Under the pieces are notes generated by a model that saw only the letters and a program-made list of their open reading frames with translations, was not told the origin of the DNA and did no database searches. Below are positions 25,156 to 34,701 of a stretch of 64,000 nt of DNA, one piece after another. Made by a program: the position numbers and the translations under genes. This stretch comes from DASZBX01 sp035943635. Lineage in GTDB: Bacteria > Actinomycetota > Actinomycetes > Streptomycetales > Catenulisporaceae. The stretch spans positions 80,389 to 144,388 of the forward strand of contig DASZBX010000007.1 of assembly GCA_035943635.1 (NCBI GenBank), read 5' to 3'. How positions within the stretch are numbered: position 1 is the first letter of the stretch; each line of letters opens with the position of its first letter.

Positions 25156-26238
25156 TCAGCTTTTCGCCTCGGCGGTGCCGAGCAGGGCGGCGACGGCCGG
25201 GCCGAAGGAGACCGAGTAAGACACCTGCGGTGTGTCGCCGCCGGTCTCGAAGCCTCCGATCACCCCGATCACGGTGCCCAGCCCGGTGTTCGAGTCCACC
25301 TTCGCCAGGAACGGGCTGCCGCTGGTGCCGCTGGGGTAGTCGTCGCAGTCGAATTCCAGCTGCGGGCCGCTGAGCGAGGGGTCGGTGAACTCGGAGGTGT
25401 AGTTGGTGCACGTGACAGGCTCCTGCGTCGACGCGGGATACCCGACCACCTGGACCAGGTTGGTGTACCCGGCGTCGACGCCCAACCGGTCCCCGCCGAC
25501 CACGTCCTGGACGCGCGAGGCCGAGCCGGCCAGGTGCACGGTCAGGAACGCCACGTCGTCGTCCGGGTCGGTGTCCGAGAGCCACTGCGGCGGGACGACG
25601 ATGTTCGTCACCTCCCACACGCCGTAGGGGTCCTGGCCGTCGTGGAAGCCGGGGACGAACGCGATGTCGCTGACGTACCCGGTCGTGTCGGCGACGCAGT
25701 GCGCCGCGGTGACCACGATGTCGCCCTGCGGGCTGTCGACCACGCTGCCGGAGCAGTAGTGGCCGGTGGCCGCGCCGTTCGAGGTGGAGAAGATCGCGCC
25801 GACCTGCGGCACGCCGGTGAACGCGGTCCCGGCCAACGGGTCGGAGACCTTCATCGGGGTCGACGGCGGCGGGGCCGGCGGGGACTCGGAGACCACCACG
25901 GGGACCGGGCCCGGGCCGGCCGTGGCCGTGACGGCGCCGCCCGCTGCCGACGCGCCGGAGCGGGCCGGGTTCGTGGTGCCGGGGTGGCTGCCGTCGAGCC
26001 GGCCCTGCCAGTAGGCGGCGGCCCGGCTGGCCGTCTCCTCGGGCACCGGCAGCACCCCGCTCTGCTGCAAGCCCGCGTTCAGCTCCAGCCGGTCGTTGCG
26101 GCCGGCCGCGACACCGGCCAGGCCCGCGGCCAGGGTCACCGCCAGGCCGACGCACAGTCCGAGCACGACCCGGCCGCGCCGGCCCTTTGCCGCCGGGTGG
26201 GCGGCCGGACGGCTGCGGAGCGGGCTCGGCTGTGGCAT
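25156..26238 (-). CDS. Secreted or anchored trypsin/V8-like serine protease
   Basis: 360 residues from ATG 26238, which has GAGGA five bases upstream. A basic N-terminus and hydrophobic segment (residues ~22-42) form a signal peptide or anchor, followed by an Ala/Pro-rich linker and a chymotrypsin-fold protease domain from about residue 135. The triad is visible: His in VVTAAHCV, Asp in DPDDDVAFL and Ser in PSGTSGSPF. Two Cys pairs are likely disulphides. Specificity is unknown. It lies downstream of hpnH but has its own ribosome-binding site and a gap of about 117 bases. Confidence 0.88.
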   Translation of the reverse strand: MPQPSPLRSRPAAHPAAKGRRGRVVLGLCVGLAVTLAAGLAGVAAGRNDRLELNAGLQQSGVLPVPEETASRAAAYWQGRLDGSHPGTTNPARSGASAAGGAVTATAGPGPVPVVVSESPPAPPPSTPMKVSDPLAGTAFTGVPQVGAIFSTSNGAATGHYCSGSVVDSPQGDIVVTAAHCVADTTGYVSDIAFVPGFHDGQDPYGVWEVTNIVVPPQWLSDTDPDDDVAFLTVHLAGSASRVQDVVGGDRLGVDAGYTNLVQVVGYPASTQEPVTCTNYTSEFTDPSLSGPQLEFDCDDYPSGTSGSPFLAKVDSNTGLGTVIGVIGGFETGGDTPQVSYSVSFGPAVAALLGTAEAKS

Positions 26239-26355
26239 GCGTCCTCGCTGTCGGTCATCGGTGCGGCCCGGCGCGCACGGGCCCCGGACGTGCTCCGGCC
26301 GGATCCGGCGCTGATCGTTTCCCACGATCAGACCAGATCCGGCCGGTCCGAGCCG

Positions 26356-27360
26356 TCAGGCGCTCCGCAGGGCCCGCACGGACTCCTTGAGCGAGGACAT
26401 GGTCGCCAGAACCGCAGTCGGCTCATATCCACAGTGCGCCATGCAGTTGTCGCAGCGCGGGTCCTTGCCGCGGCCGTAGGCGTCCCAGTCGGTGGTCTCC
26501 ACCAGTTCCTTGTACGTCTTCACGTACCCGTCCGACATCAGGTAGCACGGCTTCTGCCACCCGAACAGCGAGTACGACGGGATGCCCCACGCGGTGCAGG
26601 CGAACTCCCGCTTGCCCTCCAGGAAGTCCAGGAACAGGGCCGAGTGGTTCAGCCGCCAGCGCTTGCGGTTGCCCTGGTCGAACGCCTTGCGGAACAGCTC
26701 CGTGGTCTGGGTGACGCCGAGGAAGTGGTCCTGGTCCGGCGCCTTCTCGTAGGCGTAGGCCGGGGAGACCATCATCTGGTCCACCTTCAGGTCGTCGTTG
26801 AGGAAGTCCATCACCTCGATGACCGTCTGCGGGGTGTCGGTGTTGAAGACGGTCGTGTTGGTGGTGACCTTGAAGCCCTGGGCCTGGGCCGCCTTGATCG
26901 CCTCGACCGCCTTGTCGAACACGCCGTCCTTGCACACGGCCTTGTCGTGCTGCTCCTTCAGGCCGTCGATGTGCACGACCCAGGAGAAGTACGGGTTGGG
27001 CTTGAACTTGTGCATGTGCTTTTCGAGCAGCAGCGCGTTGGTGCACAGGTAGACGAACTTCTTGCGCGCCAGCAGCTGGCGCACGATCTCGTCGATCTGC
27101 GGGTGCATCAGCGGCTCGCCGCCGGCGATGGAGACCATCGGGGCGCCGGCCTCCATGATCGCGCCGATCGCCTGCTCCACCGGCATGCGCTGTTTCAGGA
27201 CGGAGGCGGGGTGCTGGATCTTGCCGCAGCCGGCGCAGGCCAGGTTGCAGGCGAACAACGGCTCGAGCTCGACGATCAGGGGGAACTTCTTGACCCCCTT
27301 GATGCGCTGCTTGGCCAGGTACGCGCCGATCCGCACGGACTGCCGGAGTGGAATTGCCAT
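26356..27360 (-). CDS. hpnH: HpnH radical-SAM adenosylhopane synthase
   Basis: 334 residues, ATG 27360. The radical-SAM cluster motif is Cys38-Cys42-Cys45 in CNLACAGC, with SIAGGEPLMHP as the SAM-binding GGE motif. A C-terminal Cys cluster (RCDNCMAHCGYEP) and SLFGWQKPCYL are typical of HpnH. The enzyme joins the 5'-deoxyadenosyl radical to hopene (diploptene) to give adenosylhopane, the first step of side-chain building. It is the last gene of the hpnD-to-hpnH block. Length and motifs are standard. Confidence 0.95.
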   Translation of the reverse strand: MAIPLRQSVRIGAYLAKQRIKGVKKFPLIVELEPLFACNLACAGCGKIQHPASVLKQRMPVEQAIGAIMEAGAPMVSIAGGEPLMHPQIDEIVRQLLARKKFVYLCTNALLLEKHMHKFKPNPYFSWVVHIDGLKEQHDKAVCKDGVFDKAVEAIKAAQAQGFKVTTNTTVFNTDTPQTVIEVMDFLNDDLKVDQMMVSPAYAYEKAPDQDHFLGVTQTTELFRKAFDQGNRKRWRLNHSALFLDFLEGKREFACTAWGIPSYSLFGWQKPCYLMSDGYVKTYKELVETTDWDAYGRGKDPRCDNCMAHCGYEPTAVLATMSSLKESVRALRSA

Positions 27361-27439
27361 GATCGAAGCCGGTTCCCTTCGAAAGGTGGTGCCAGAAACG
27401 AGTTGCGGGTGGATTCGTGACGTCGCGGTCAGTAGCGGA

Positions 27440-29032
27440 CTAGTGGGGCGCGGCGGCGATGAGGTCGGGCATGGGCGGGAGGGTGAATTTGTAGGACTCC
27501 TCGATCCCCGGCGGCTCTTCCCGCCGGACGTGGCCGAGGCCGGACAGGGCGCTGACCACCGCGTCCACGAGCAGCGGCGGGGCCGAGGCGCCCGCGGTCA
27601 GGCCGACCGAGCCGACCCCGGCCAGCCAGGCCGGGTCGATCTCGGCCGGGCCGTCGATCAGGTGGGCCGGCGCGCCGGCCCGCCTGGCCACCTCGGCCAG
27701 CCGCAGCGAGTTCGAGGAGTTGGCCGAGCCGATCACCAGGACCAGGTCGACCCGGCCGGCGATCTCCCGGATGGCCCGCTGGCGATTGGTCGTCGCGTAG
27801 CAGATGTCCGAGGACGGCGGCTCGTTGATCAGCGGGAAGGTCTCCCGCAGGGCGGAGACGACCCCGGCCGCCTCGTCCTCGGCCAGGGTGGTCTGGGTCA
27901 GGTAGGACAGGTGCCCGGCGTCGGCCACCCGCAGTGCGCGGGCCTGTTCCGGGGTCTCCACCAGGTGGATCCGCGGGCCGGAGCCGGCCGCGGCGGTGTT
28001 CGGGTCCTCGCCGAGCAGGCCCTCGGACTCGTCGTGGTCCGGGTGCCCGATGAACACCACGGTGTTGCCGTCGCGCAGCGCCCGGCGGGCCTCGGTGTGC
28101 ACCTTGGCCACCAGCGGGCAGGTCGCGTCGACCACGGTCAGCCCGCGCGCGGCGGCCTCCTCGCGCACCGCGGGGGCGACCCCGTGTGCGGAGAGCACCA
28201 CCGGGACGCCGTCGGGCACCTCGGTCAGCTCCTCGACGAACACCGCGCCGCGGCGTTCGAGGTCGGCCACCACGTACACGTTGTGCACGATCTGCCGGCG
28301 CACGTAGACCGGGGCGCCGTAGCGGTGCAGCGCCTCCTCGACGATCTCGATCGCCCGCTCGACCCCGGCGCAGAAGGAGCGCGGGGTGGCCAGCAGGACC
28401 CGGCGTTCCGGCCGGACCGCGAGCGCCCAGGACTCCAGCGCGGGAGCCAGATCGCCCAGCCTGCGCAGCGCGGCCCGGCCCCGGGTGATCGTCGCCGGGC
28501 TGATCAGCGGCGCGTCGGTCTCGTCGACGATCACCCGGGCCACCGCGAACGGGGTGTCCTGGGCCAGCGCGCCGAGCCAGGCCGACTCCTGATCCACCGC
28601 GAGCACGCCCTCGGCGGCCAGGGCCCGGCGGCGGGCGCCGAGCGCGATGCTGTGCGTGGTGGCCATCGGGCCCAGGTGCACGGTCAGGCCGAGCCGGCGG
28701 GCCGCGGCGGCCAGCAGCGGGGCCGAGGGGCAGCGGACGACCGAGCCGTCCTCGCCCCGGACCTCGGTGGCCACCACCACGTCGCCGCTGCGCACCTGCG
28801 GGGCGACCCCGCCGGCCACGCCGGAGCTGATCAGCGCGCCGCAGTCCCGGGGCAGCACCCGGGCGGCGCGGCGCGCGCGCATCCCCACCGGCAGCACGGT
28901 CGCGGCCACGGCCGGCTCCTGGGCCGTTCGGCTCAGCCCGGCCCGTACGGCCCGCGCCTCCAGGCCGAGCGCCGTGGCCACGGTCAGCCGGGTCGCCGGT
29001 CCGGCGCCCGGCCCGGTCAGCTGTTCGACCAC
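27440..29032 (-). CDS. HpnG-IspH fusion: hopanoid phosphorylase plus HMBPP reductase
   Basis: 530 residues read as one frame. Residues ~1-205 form a purine-nucleoside-phosphorylase fold (LTVATALGLEARAV, SSGVAGGVAP, VDQESAWLGAL) typical of HpnG, which removes adenine from adenosylhopane. From ~residue 215 it is a complete IspH with the three iron-sulphur cysteines in FCAGV, DATCP and DICYATTNRQ plus SAHGV and YLTQTTL, the last enzyme of the methylerythritol-phosphate pathway. The GTG start at 29032 follows GGAGGTGA by seven bases, and the first 16 bases overlap the cyclase gene. Joining precursor supply and product tailoring in one polypeptide is notable. Confidence 0.9.
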   Translation of the reverse strand: MVEQLTGPGAGPATRLTVATALGLEARAVRAGLSRTAQEPAVAATVLPVGMRARRAARVLPRDCGALISSGVAGGVAPQVRSGDVVVATEVRGEDGSVVRCPSAPLLAAAARRLGLTVHLGPMATTHSIALGARRRALAAEGVLAVDQESAWLGALAQDTPFAVARVIVDETDAPLISPATITRGRAALRRLGDLAPALESWALAVRPERRVLLATPRSFCAGVERAIEIVEEALHRYGAPVYVRRQIVHNVYVVADLERRGAVFVEELTEVPDGVPVVLSAHGVAPAVREEAAARGLTVVDATCPLVAKVHTEARRALRDGNTVVFIGHPDHDESEGLLGEDPNTAAAGSGPRIHLVETPEQARALRVADAGHLSYLTQTTLAEDEAAGVVSALRETFPLINEPPSSDICYATTNRQRAIREIAGRVDLVLVIGSANSSNSLRLAEVARRAGAPAHLIDGPAEIDPAWLAGVGSVGLTAGASAPPLLVDAVVSALSGLGHVRREEPPGIEESYKFTLPPMPDLIAAAPH

Positions 29033-31278
29033 CGCACACTCACCTCCAGCTGGTGCGTAGCGCCGGACCGCCCGCTCGGGCGGCGCGCTCGGACATAACG
29101 GCCGAGGGCGGTCAACGGAAAGACCAATCGGTACAAATGGTAATTGATGTAGAAGTCGCCGGGGAATCCGGTGCCGGTGAACAGCTCCTCGTCCCAGTTG
29201 CCGTCCGGGCGCTGGGTGTCGACCAGGAAGCCGATCCCGCGCTCGACCGCCGCCCAGACCGGGTCCGCCTCGGGCGCGATCGAGGGCTCGACGCCGTCGA
29301 TGACCGTGACGTTGCTCAGCCCGCCGGCGCCGCCGACCGCCGCGCCGTCGAGCTCGCCGCCGAGGCGGGCATCGAGGCTGGCGTCCAGGTCCAGGCTCCA
29401 GCCGATCAGGTCCTCGAGCCGGCCGCCCTGCCGGGCGTCGTACTGGGCCAGCAGGGCCAGCAGCGCCCAGGCGGTCTGCGAGGCGGTGGACTGGCCCCGG
29501 CCGATCCAGGCCGGGTCGGTGTAGGAGCGCAGGTCCTCGCCCCAGCCGCCGTCCGCGTTCTGCACTTTCAGCAGCCAGGCGACCGCGCGGCGCACCGCCG
29601 GGTGGCCGGGCGCGACGCCCGCGGCCAGCAGTGCGGGCACGACGGCGCCGGTGCCGTAGACGTGGTTGGCGCCCCACCGGCCGAACCAGGAGCCGCCGCT
29701 CTCCTGGTGTTCCAGCAGCCAGCGCACCCCGCGCAGGGTGGCCGGGTGCCGGGCGTGGCCCTCCAGGGCCAGGGCCTCGACGATGTGCGCGGTGACGTCG
29801 GCCGACGGCGGGTCGATCACGGCGCCGAAGTCGCAGAACGGCAGCTTCTCGATCAGTGCGCGGGTGTTGTCCGCGTCGAACGCGCCCCACCCGCCGTCCA
29901 CGCACTGCATCCCGATCATCCAGTCCACGCCCCGGCGCCGGGCCGCCTCCAGGTCCAGGCCGGCCGCGCTGTCGGCGGGGCGGCCGTTCGGCTCCCCGTA
30001 GTCCGGGACCGGGCCGTCGTCCTGGTCTGCGCCGGCGCTGCGGGCCAGCCGGTGCAGCGGACTGCGCCGCAGTGCCAAGAGCACCTCGGCGGTGTCGTCG
30101 GTGTCCGGGTACAGGTCGTTGGCGAACTCGAACGCCCAGCCGCCCGGCGCGAGCCCCGGCCGGCGCACCTGCCAGTCCCCGGGCACGGTGATCTCCTCGC
30201 CGACCAGCCAGTCCACCGCCCGCTCCATCGCCGGGTCGTCCCCGGGGAGCCCGGCGTCGGCCAGCGCGATCACGGCCAGCGCGGTGTCCCAGACCGGGGA
30301 CTGGCAGGCCTCCAGCCTACGGATCGGCCCGGTCGGCGTCTCCTCCCGGACCAGGAAGCCCTCCAGCCCGGCCAGGCCGGCCCGCATCACCGGGTGGTCC
30401 AGCGGGAAGCCCATCAGGTTCAGCGCGATCAGCGAGTAGACCCAGGGCGGCTGGATCCCGCCCCAGCCGCCGTCCGCCTCCTGGCGGGCCACGATCCACT
30501 CCACCGCCTGGCGCAGCGCGGCCTTGCGGCCGGGCTTTCGGCGCAGTCGTTCGTACTTGTGCAGCACCCGGTCCACCTGGGTGAACATCCCGGCCACGCT
30601 CGGCCAGGACCCCAGCGGGGTGCGCGGGTCCTCGGGGCCGTCGACGCGCAGCTCATCTATACCGAACGGCAGCGGGCGGCTGGGCCGGAAGTGGGAGACG
30701 ACGGTCAGCGGGACCACGGTCTGCCGGGCCCAGCAGGCCCAGTCGTACACGTTCAGCGGCACCTTGGACGGCAGGAAGATCAGCTCCGGCGGCATCACCG
30801 GCAGCCGGTCCCAGGACCACAGCCCGCACACGGCCAGCCAGATCCGGGTGAACACCCGAGTCCGCTCCAGCCCGCCGTGCTCCCGGACCCAGGCCGCGGC
30901 CCGGGCCATGTGCGGCTCCTGCGGCAGGTCGCCGGCCAGCCGCAGCGCGAGGTAGGCCTCGACCGTGGTGGACAGGTCGGACGGGCCGCCCTGGAAGGTG
31001 GCCCAGGTGCCGTCCGCCCGCTGCTGCGAACGGATCCAGCGGGCCGCCTCGGCGGTCTCCTCGACGGTGCGGATCCCGAGGTACTCGCGCACCAACAGGT
31101 CCTCGGCGTCCATGGTCACGTTGGTCGCCAGCTCGCCCTTCCACCACCCGGCCGGGTCCTGCATCGCCAGGAGCCGGTCCCGGGCCCGGGCGGCGGTCAG
31201 CGAGGCGTGATCCCGCAGGTCGGAGGGTAGGTCTGACGTGGCCCCGGTCGGCAGCGGACGGTCAGCGATCGCTGTCAT
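29017..31278 (-). CDS. shc: Squalene-hopene cyclase
   Basis: 753 residues from ATG 31278, with GAGGAGG six bases upstream. The acid motif DTDDTA at residues 392-397 protonates squalene to start cyclisation to hopene. Several QW repeats of the QxxDGxW type are spread along the protein (for example QQRADGTW, QNADGGWG, QRPDGNWDE). It is longer than the usual ~630-680 residues because of loops with Asp/Gly/Pro-rich sequence after the DTDDTA domain and before the last QW repeat. A peripheral membrane enzyme. Its stop lies inside the start of the HpnG-IspH gene. Confidence 0.95.
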   Translation of the reverse strand: MTAIADRPLPTGATSDLPSDLRDHASLTAARARDRLLAMQDPAGWWKGELATNVTMDAEDLLVREYLGIRTVEETAEAARWIRSQQRADGTWATFQGGPSDLSTTVEAYLALRLAGDLPQEPHMARAAAWVREHGGLERTRVFTRIWLAVCGLWSWDRLPVMPPELIFLPSKVPLNVYDWACWARQTVVPLTVVSHFRPSRPLPFGIDELRVDGPEDPRTPLGSWPSVAGMFTQVDRVLHKYERLRRKPGRKAALRQAVEWIVARQEADGGWGGIQPPWVYSLIALNLMGFPLDHPVMRAGLAGLEGFLVREETPTGPIRRLEACQSPVWDTALAVIALADAGLPGDDPAMERAVDWLVGEEITVPGDWQVRRPGLAPGGWAFEFANDLYPDTDDTAEVLLALRRSPLHRLARSAGADQDDGPVPDYGEPNGRPADSAAGLDLEAARRRGVDWMIGMQCVDGGWGAFDADNTRALIEKLPFCDFGAVIDPPSADVTAHIVEALALEGHARHPATLRGVRWLLEHQESGGSWFGRWGANHVYGTGAVVPALLAAGVAPGHPAVRRAVAWLLKVQNADGGWGEDLRSYTDPAWIGRGQSTASQTAWALLALLAQYDARQGGRLEDLIGWSLDLDASLDARLGGELDGAAVGGAGGLSNVTVIDGVEPSIAPEADPVWAAVERGIGFLVDTQRPDGNWDEELFTGTGFPGDFYINYHLYRLVFPLTALGRYVRARRPSGRSGATHQLEVSVRWSNS

Positions 31279-31301
31279 GGTGATCCTCCTCGGCTGGGCC
31301 C

Positions 31302-32312
31302 TTACCATGTTCGAGCGAGAAGAAACCTTGTCACACCGGTCAGATCGGCGACCGTCGCTGGGGGAGCGCCGAGCTGATCGAGCCGTCCAAGAGCCTCTTC
31401 GGTGTGGAACTGTGCGCGCTGTTCGGTCCAGTCCCGGCCGCCGGCCGCGGCCACGAGTTCGGCCGCGCGCCGGACCTGGCGGTCGGCCAGTTCGCCGTCC
31501 CCGGCGTACAGGACGGCCAGCTCGGCTGCGGCAGGGGTGTCCGAGACCAGCGCCGCGACCACGGGGGCCGAACGTTTGCGCGCGCGCAGGTCCGCGGCCA
31601 CCGGTTTGCCGGTCCGGGAGCTCTCGCCCCAGATCCCGAGCAGGTCGTCGACCATCTGGAAGGCCATCCCGAGGTGGTGGCCGTACTCGGCCAGCACGGC
31701 GGTCACCGTGCCCGGCGCCCGGTAGGCGCGGGCGCCGAGCGCCGCGGCGCTCGAGAGCAGCGAAGCGGTCTTGCCCGCCTCCATGGCCAGGCACTCCTCG
31801 ACCGTGGCGTGCTTGCGCGCGGCCAGGGCCAGGTCGTCGGACTGGCCGGCGATCAGCAGCTGCACGTCCTGGCCCAGCGTGCTCACCGCCTCGCTCAGTC
31901 CGCGCCGGGCGAGTACCTCGAAGGCCAGCGTGTGCAGGGCGCAGCCGGCCAGCAGGGCCTGGTCGGTGCCGTACACCGTCCAGGCCGTGGGACGGTGCCG
32001 GCGGGTGCGGTCACCGTCCATGATGTCGTCGTGCAGGAGGGAGAAGTTGTGGATCAGCTCGACCGCGCAGGCGGCGTCGAGCACCTCCGGCTCGTCCCCG
32101 CGGGCGCCGGCCGCGCGGGCGCCGAGCACGGCCAGGGCCGGGCGCAGGGCCTTGCCCGAGCCGGCCGAGTCGTCCCAGCCGAAGTGGTAGCGGGCGATCG
32201 TGCGCATCAGCGGCGGCAGCCCGTCCACGTGCGCGGCGAGCACCGGGTCGACCAGGTTCTTCAACTCGCCGAGCACGTCGGCGGCGGTGCGTTCGGAGCT
32301 CTGGATGGTCAC
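31302..32312 (-). CDS. Polyprenyl (farnesyl-type) diphosphate synthase
   Basis: 336 residues from GTG 32312, whose GTGA overlaps the hpnE stop. The first aspartate-rich motif is DDIMD at 95-99. The second is DDLLGIWG instead of DDxxD, a variant I associate with polyprenyl synthases of hopanoid clusters. GKALRPAL binds the substrate. By context it supplies farnesyl diphosphate to HpnC/HpnD for squalene synthesis; chain length is not provable from sequence alone. Confidence 0.92.
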   Translation of the reverse strand: MTIQSSERTAADVLGELKNLVDPVLAAHVDGLPPLMRTIARYHFGWDDSAGSGKALRPALAVLGARAAGARGDEPEVLDAACAVELIHNFSLLHDDIMDGDRTRRHRPTAWTVYGTDQALLAGCALHTLAFEVLARRGLSEAVSTLGQDVQLLIAGQSDDLALAARKHATVEECLAMEAGKTASLLSSAAALGARAYRAPGTVTAVLAEYGHHLGMAFQMVDDLLGIWGESSRTGKPVAADLRARKRSAPVVAALVSDTPAAAELAVLYAGDGELADRQVRRAAELVAAAGGRDWTEQRAQFHTEEALGRLDQLGAPPATVADLTGVTRFLLARTW

Positions 32313-33787
32313 GTCTGTGCTCCCGTCTTCGGGCCTGGGGTACGCGTCTGGGCAGAGTCGAGGGCGCATTTTGCGGCGATCAGGCCGCTGCGGACGGCGC
32401 TCTCCATCGTGTCCGGCCAGCCGGTCGCGGTCCACGCGCCGGCCAGGTACACCGACGGCGCGCCGGTGCGCGGCCCGGGCCGGAACCGGGCCGTGCCGCG
32501 GGCCTGGCGGAAGGTCGCGTGCCGCTCCCGGGTGACGAAGAAGTCGGTCAGCTCGGCGGTGCGGGTCTTGGGCAGCACCCGCTTGAGCTCCTCGCCGAAG
32601 ATCTCGGCCAGCCGGGCGGTGGGCAGGTCCACGTAGGCGTCGGCGGCCGAGACGGTGACCGCCAGGTACTGGCTGCCCGGCTCGTCCCCGCCGCGCCCGG
32701 CGCCCGGGTCGGCGCTCCCGGCCGCGGCCCGCAGCTTCTGCGCCCGGGTGTACCCGGACCGGCTGCTGTCGGTCCGGTCGAAGATCCACTGCGCCGGGGA
32801 GTCGACCGTGGCCAGGAACGGACGGTCCATCACCGTCCGGTCGTAGCGCAGGTGCAGGTTGACGATCGGGCTGTGGCCGAGCTCGGTGAAGGCGGTCGGG
32901 TGCGGGGCCGGCAGCAGGTGCGCGGCCACGTCGTGCGGGACCGCGAGCACCACCGCGTCCGCGGTCAGGGTCCTGACGTCCCCGCCGCGCCCGGCGATCC
33001 GGACCCCGGCCCGGGCGCCGGGCTCCGGCTTGTCCAGCGGCTGCGCCTTGACGCCCGTCAGCACGGTGACCCCGGCCTTGGTCAGCGCGTCCCGGGCCAA
33101 ATCGTCGTGGATCCGGCCGAGCGGGACCAGGGCGTACCCCAGGTCCGCGCCGTCGCGCCGCTCCAGCAGGCCGGTCCGGAACACCTTCGCGGTCAGCGCG
33201 AGCGAGGCGTCCTCCGGGTCGATGTTCAGGGTTGCGGTGGAGATGACCGACCACAGCCGGTTGACCGCGGCCGAGGACTGGCCGTGGTGGCGCAGGAACC
33301 GGCCGAAGCCGCGCTCGTCGGCGGTCGGGTCGGCCGGGTCGGTCAGCCGCAGGGCCAGCGCGGTGCCGCCGAGCCGGGCCCGGTCGGCCAGGGACAGCAG
33401 GCCGTACCGGCCGAGCGAGCCGGCCAGGTGCAGCGGGGCCGGGGCGTTGGTGCGCCGCAGCACGCCCTCCGTTCCGTCGGCCGCGCTGCGCAGCGGGATG
33501 TCCAGCCGGTCCTGCAGCGTGGTCATCCCGCTGCCCGGGCCGGCGCCGAGCCGGTCGAGCAGTCCGCGGTAGGCGGTGCAGCAGCGCAGGAACACGTGCT
33601 GGCCGTTGTCCACCACCCAGCCGTCCCGGCTGAACGAGGTGGCCCGGCCGCCCAGCCGCGGCTTGGCCTCGACCAGGGTGACCGCCCAGCCCCGGCCGCC
33701 GAGCACGAGGGCCGCGGTGATCCCGGCCAGGCCGCCGCCGACCACCACCGCCGAGGGCGCGTCCGACCGGTCCGGCAGGGTGCTCAT
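32309..33787 (-). CDS. hpnE: HpnE, hydroxysqualene dehydroxylase
   Basis: 492 residues, ATG 33787 overlapping the hpnD stop by four bases. The N-terminal Rossmann FAD motif VVVGGGLAGITAALVL and GGRATSF identify an amine-oxidase-like flavoprotein. VVDNGQHVFL and the C-terminal YLAGAWTATGWPDTMESAV, the second FAD block, are typical of HpnE. It reduces hydroxysqualene to squalene, the third step after HpnD and HpnC. An Ala/Gly-rich loop follows GYTRAQKL. Confidence 0.93.
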   Translation of the reverse strand: MSTLPDRSDAPSAVVVGGGLAGITAALVLGGRGWAVTLVEAKPRLGGRATSFSRDGWVVDNGQHVFLRCCTAYRGLLDRLGAGPGSGMTTLQDRLDIPLRSAADGTEGVLRRTNAPAPLHLAGSLGRYGLLSLADRARLGGTALALRLTDPADPTADERGFGRFLRHHGQSSAAVNRLWSVISTATLNIDPEDASLALTAKVFRTGLLERRDGADLGYALVPLGRIHDDLARDALTKAGVTVLTGVKAQPLDKPEPGARAGVRIAGRGGDVRTLTADAVVLAVPHDVAAHLLPAPHPTAFTELGHSPIVNLHLRYDRTVMDRPFLATVDSPAQWIFDRTDSSRSGYTRAQKLRAAAGSADPGAGRGGDEPGSQYLAVTVSAADAYVDLPTARLAEIFGEELKRVLPKTRTAELTDFFVTRERHATFRQARGTARFRPGPRTGAPSVYLAGAWTATGWPDTMESAVRSGLIAAKCALDSAQTRTPGPKTGAQT

Positions 33788-34689
33788 CGGACCCCGCCCC
33801 GGCCCAGCGGGTTGATCGCCCGCGCGGCCACGGCCAGCTTCCGGCCGGTCGGCACGGACACCCGGGCGGTGAACACGCTCGGCGGGTTCTGCGCGATCTG
33901 GCGCAGCAACGCGTGGTAGATCCCGGCCAGCGCGCCGCAGCAGGCGCGCGAGCGCCGGTCCAGCAGCGGCAGCAGCTTGAGCCCGTCGTAGTAGAGCCGC
34001 TCGGCCCGCTGCACCTCGAACGCGATCAGCTCGGCCATCCGGCCGTCGCACGGGTCGAGCGAGCCGTCCGGCAGCAGCGCGACCTTGCAGTGGAAGGCGT
34101 CCAGGTCCTCCTGCGGCAGGTACACCCGGCCGTTGGTCAGGTCCTCGCGGATGTCGCGCAGGATGTTCGTCAGCTGCAGGGCGAGGCCGAGCCGGTCGGC
34201 GAGGGCGTTGGGCAGCTGCGGGTCCTGGCGCAGGGCCGGCGGGTCGAACACCGCCAGGGAGAGCCGGCCGATCGAGCCGGCCACGTTGCGGCAGTAGACC
34301 GCGAGCTCGTCCCAGGTCTGGTAGACGGTGTCCAGCTGGTCCTGCTCGCAGCCGTCGATCAGCTCGCCGAACGCGCCCAGGTCCAGCGGGTAGCGGGCGG
34401 CGGCGTCGGCGAGGGCGGCCAGCACCTGGTCCCCCGGGTGCTTGACCGGGGCGGCGGCCTGCAGCCGGGCCTCGGCCAGCAGCTCGGTCTTCTGGGCGAC
34501 CGGCAGTTCGCCGTCGCCGATGTCGTCGATCCGCCGGGCGAAGGCGTAGACCGCGGACAGGGCCCGGCGCTTGGCCGCGGGCAGCAGCCGGATTCCATAG
34601 GAGAAATTGCGGGCCTGGCCGCTGACCACTGATTCGCAATGAGCGTATGCGGCCGCCAGGTCCGGCGGCAGCTCCCGGGTGCTTCTCAC
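33784..34689 (-). CDS. hpnD: HpnD, presqualene diphosphate synthase
   Basis: 301 residues from GTG 34689. Two aspartate-rich motifs of the head-to-head trans-prenyltransferase fold are present: AFARRIDDIGD and LRDIREDLTNGRVYLPQED. It condenses two farnesyl diphosphates to presqualene diphosphate. It is first gene of the hpnD-hpnE-synthase-shc-hpnG/ispH-hpnH block, with stop-start overlaps to hpnE and on to the synthase. No ribosome-binding site is visible; a -10 element lies just upstream. Confidence 0.93.
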   Translation of the reverse strand: MRSTRELPPDLAAAYAHCESVVSGQARNFSYGIRLLPAAKRRALSAVYAFARRIDDIGDGELPVAQKTELLAEARLQAAAPVKHPGDQVLAALADAAARYPLDLGAFGELIDGCEQDQLDTVYQTWDELAVYCRNVAGSIGRLSLAVFDPPALRQDPQLPNALADRLGLALQLTNILRDIREDLTNGRVYLPQEDLDAFHCKVALLPDGSLDPCDGRMAELIAFEVQRAERLYYDGLKLLPLLDRRSRACCGALAGIYHALLRQIAQNPPSVFTARVSVPTGRKLAVAARAINPLGRGGVR

Positions 34690-34695
34690 CGCACT

Positions 34696-34701
34696 ACCTT
34701 A
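34696..34701 (-). promoter_or_regulatory. -10 element of hpnD, probable leaderless transcript
   Basis: On the minus strand TAAGGT fits TAnnnT and ends seven bases before GTG 34689. No ribosome-binding site is present. Confidence 0.45.
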
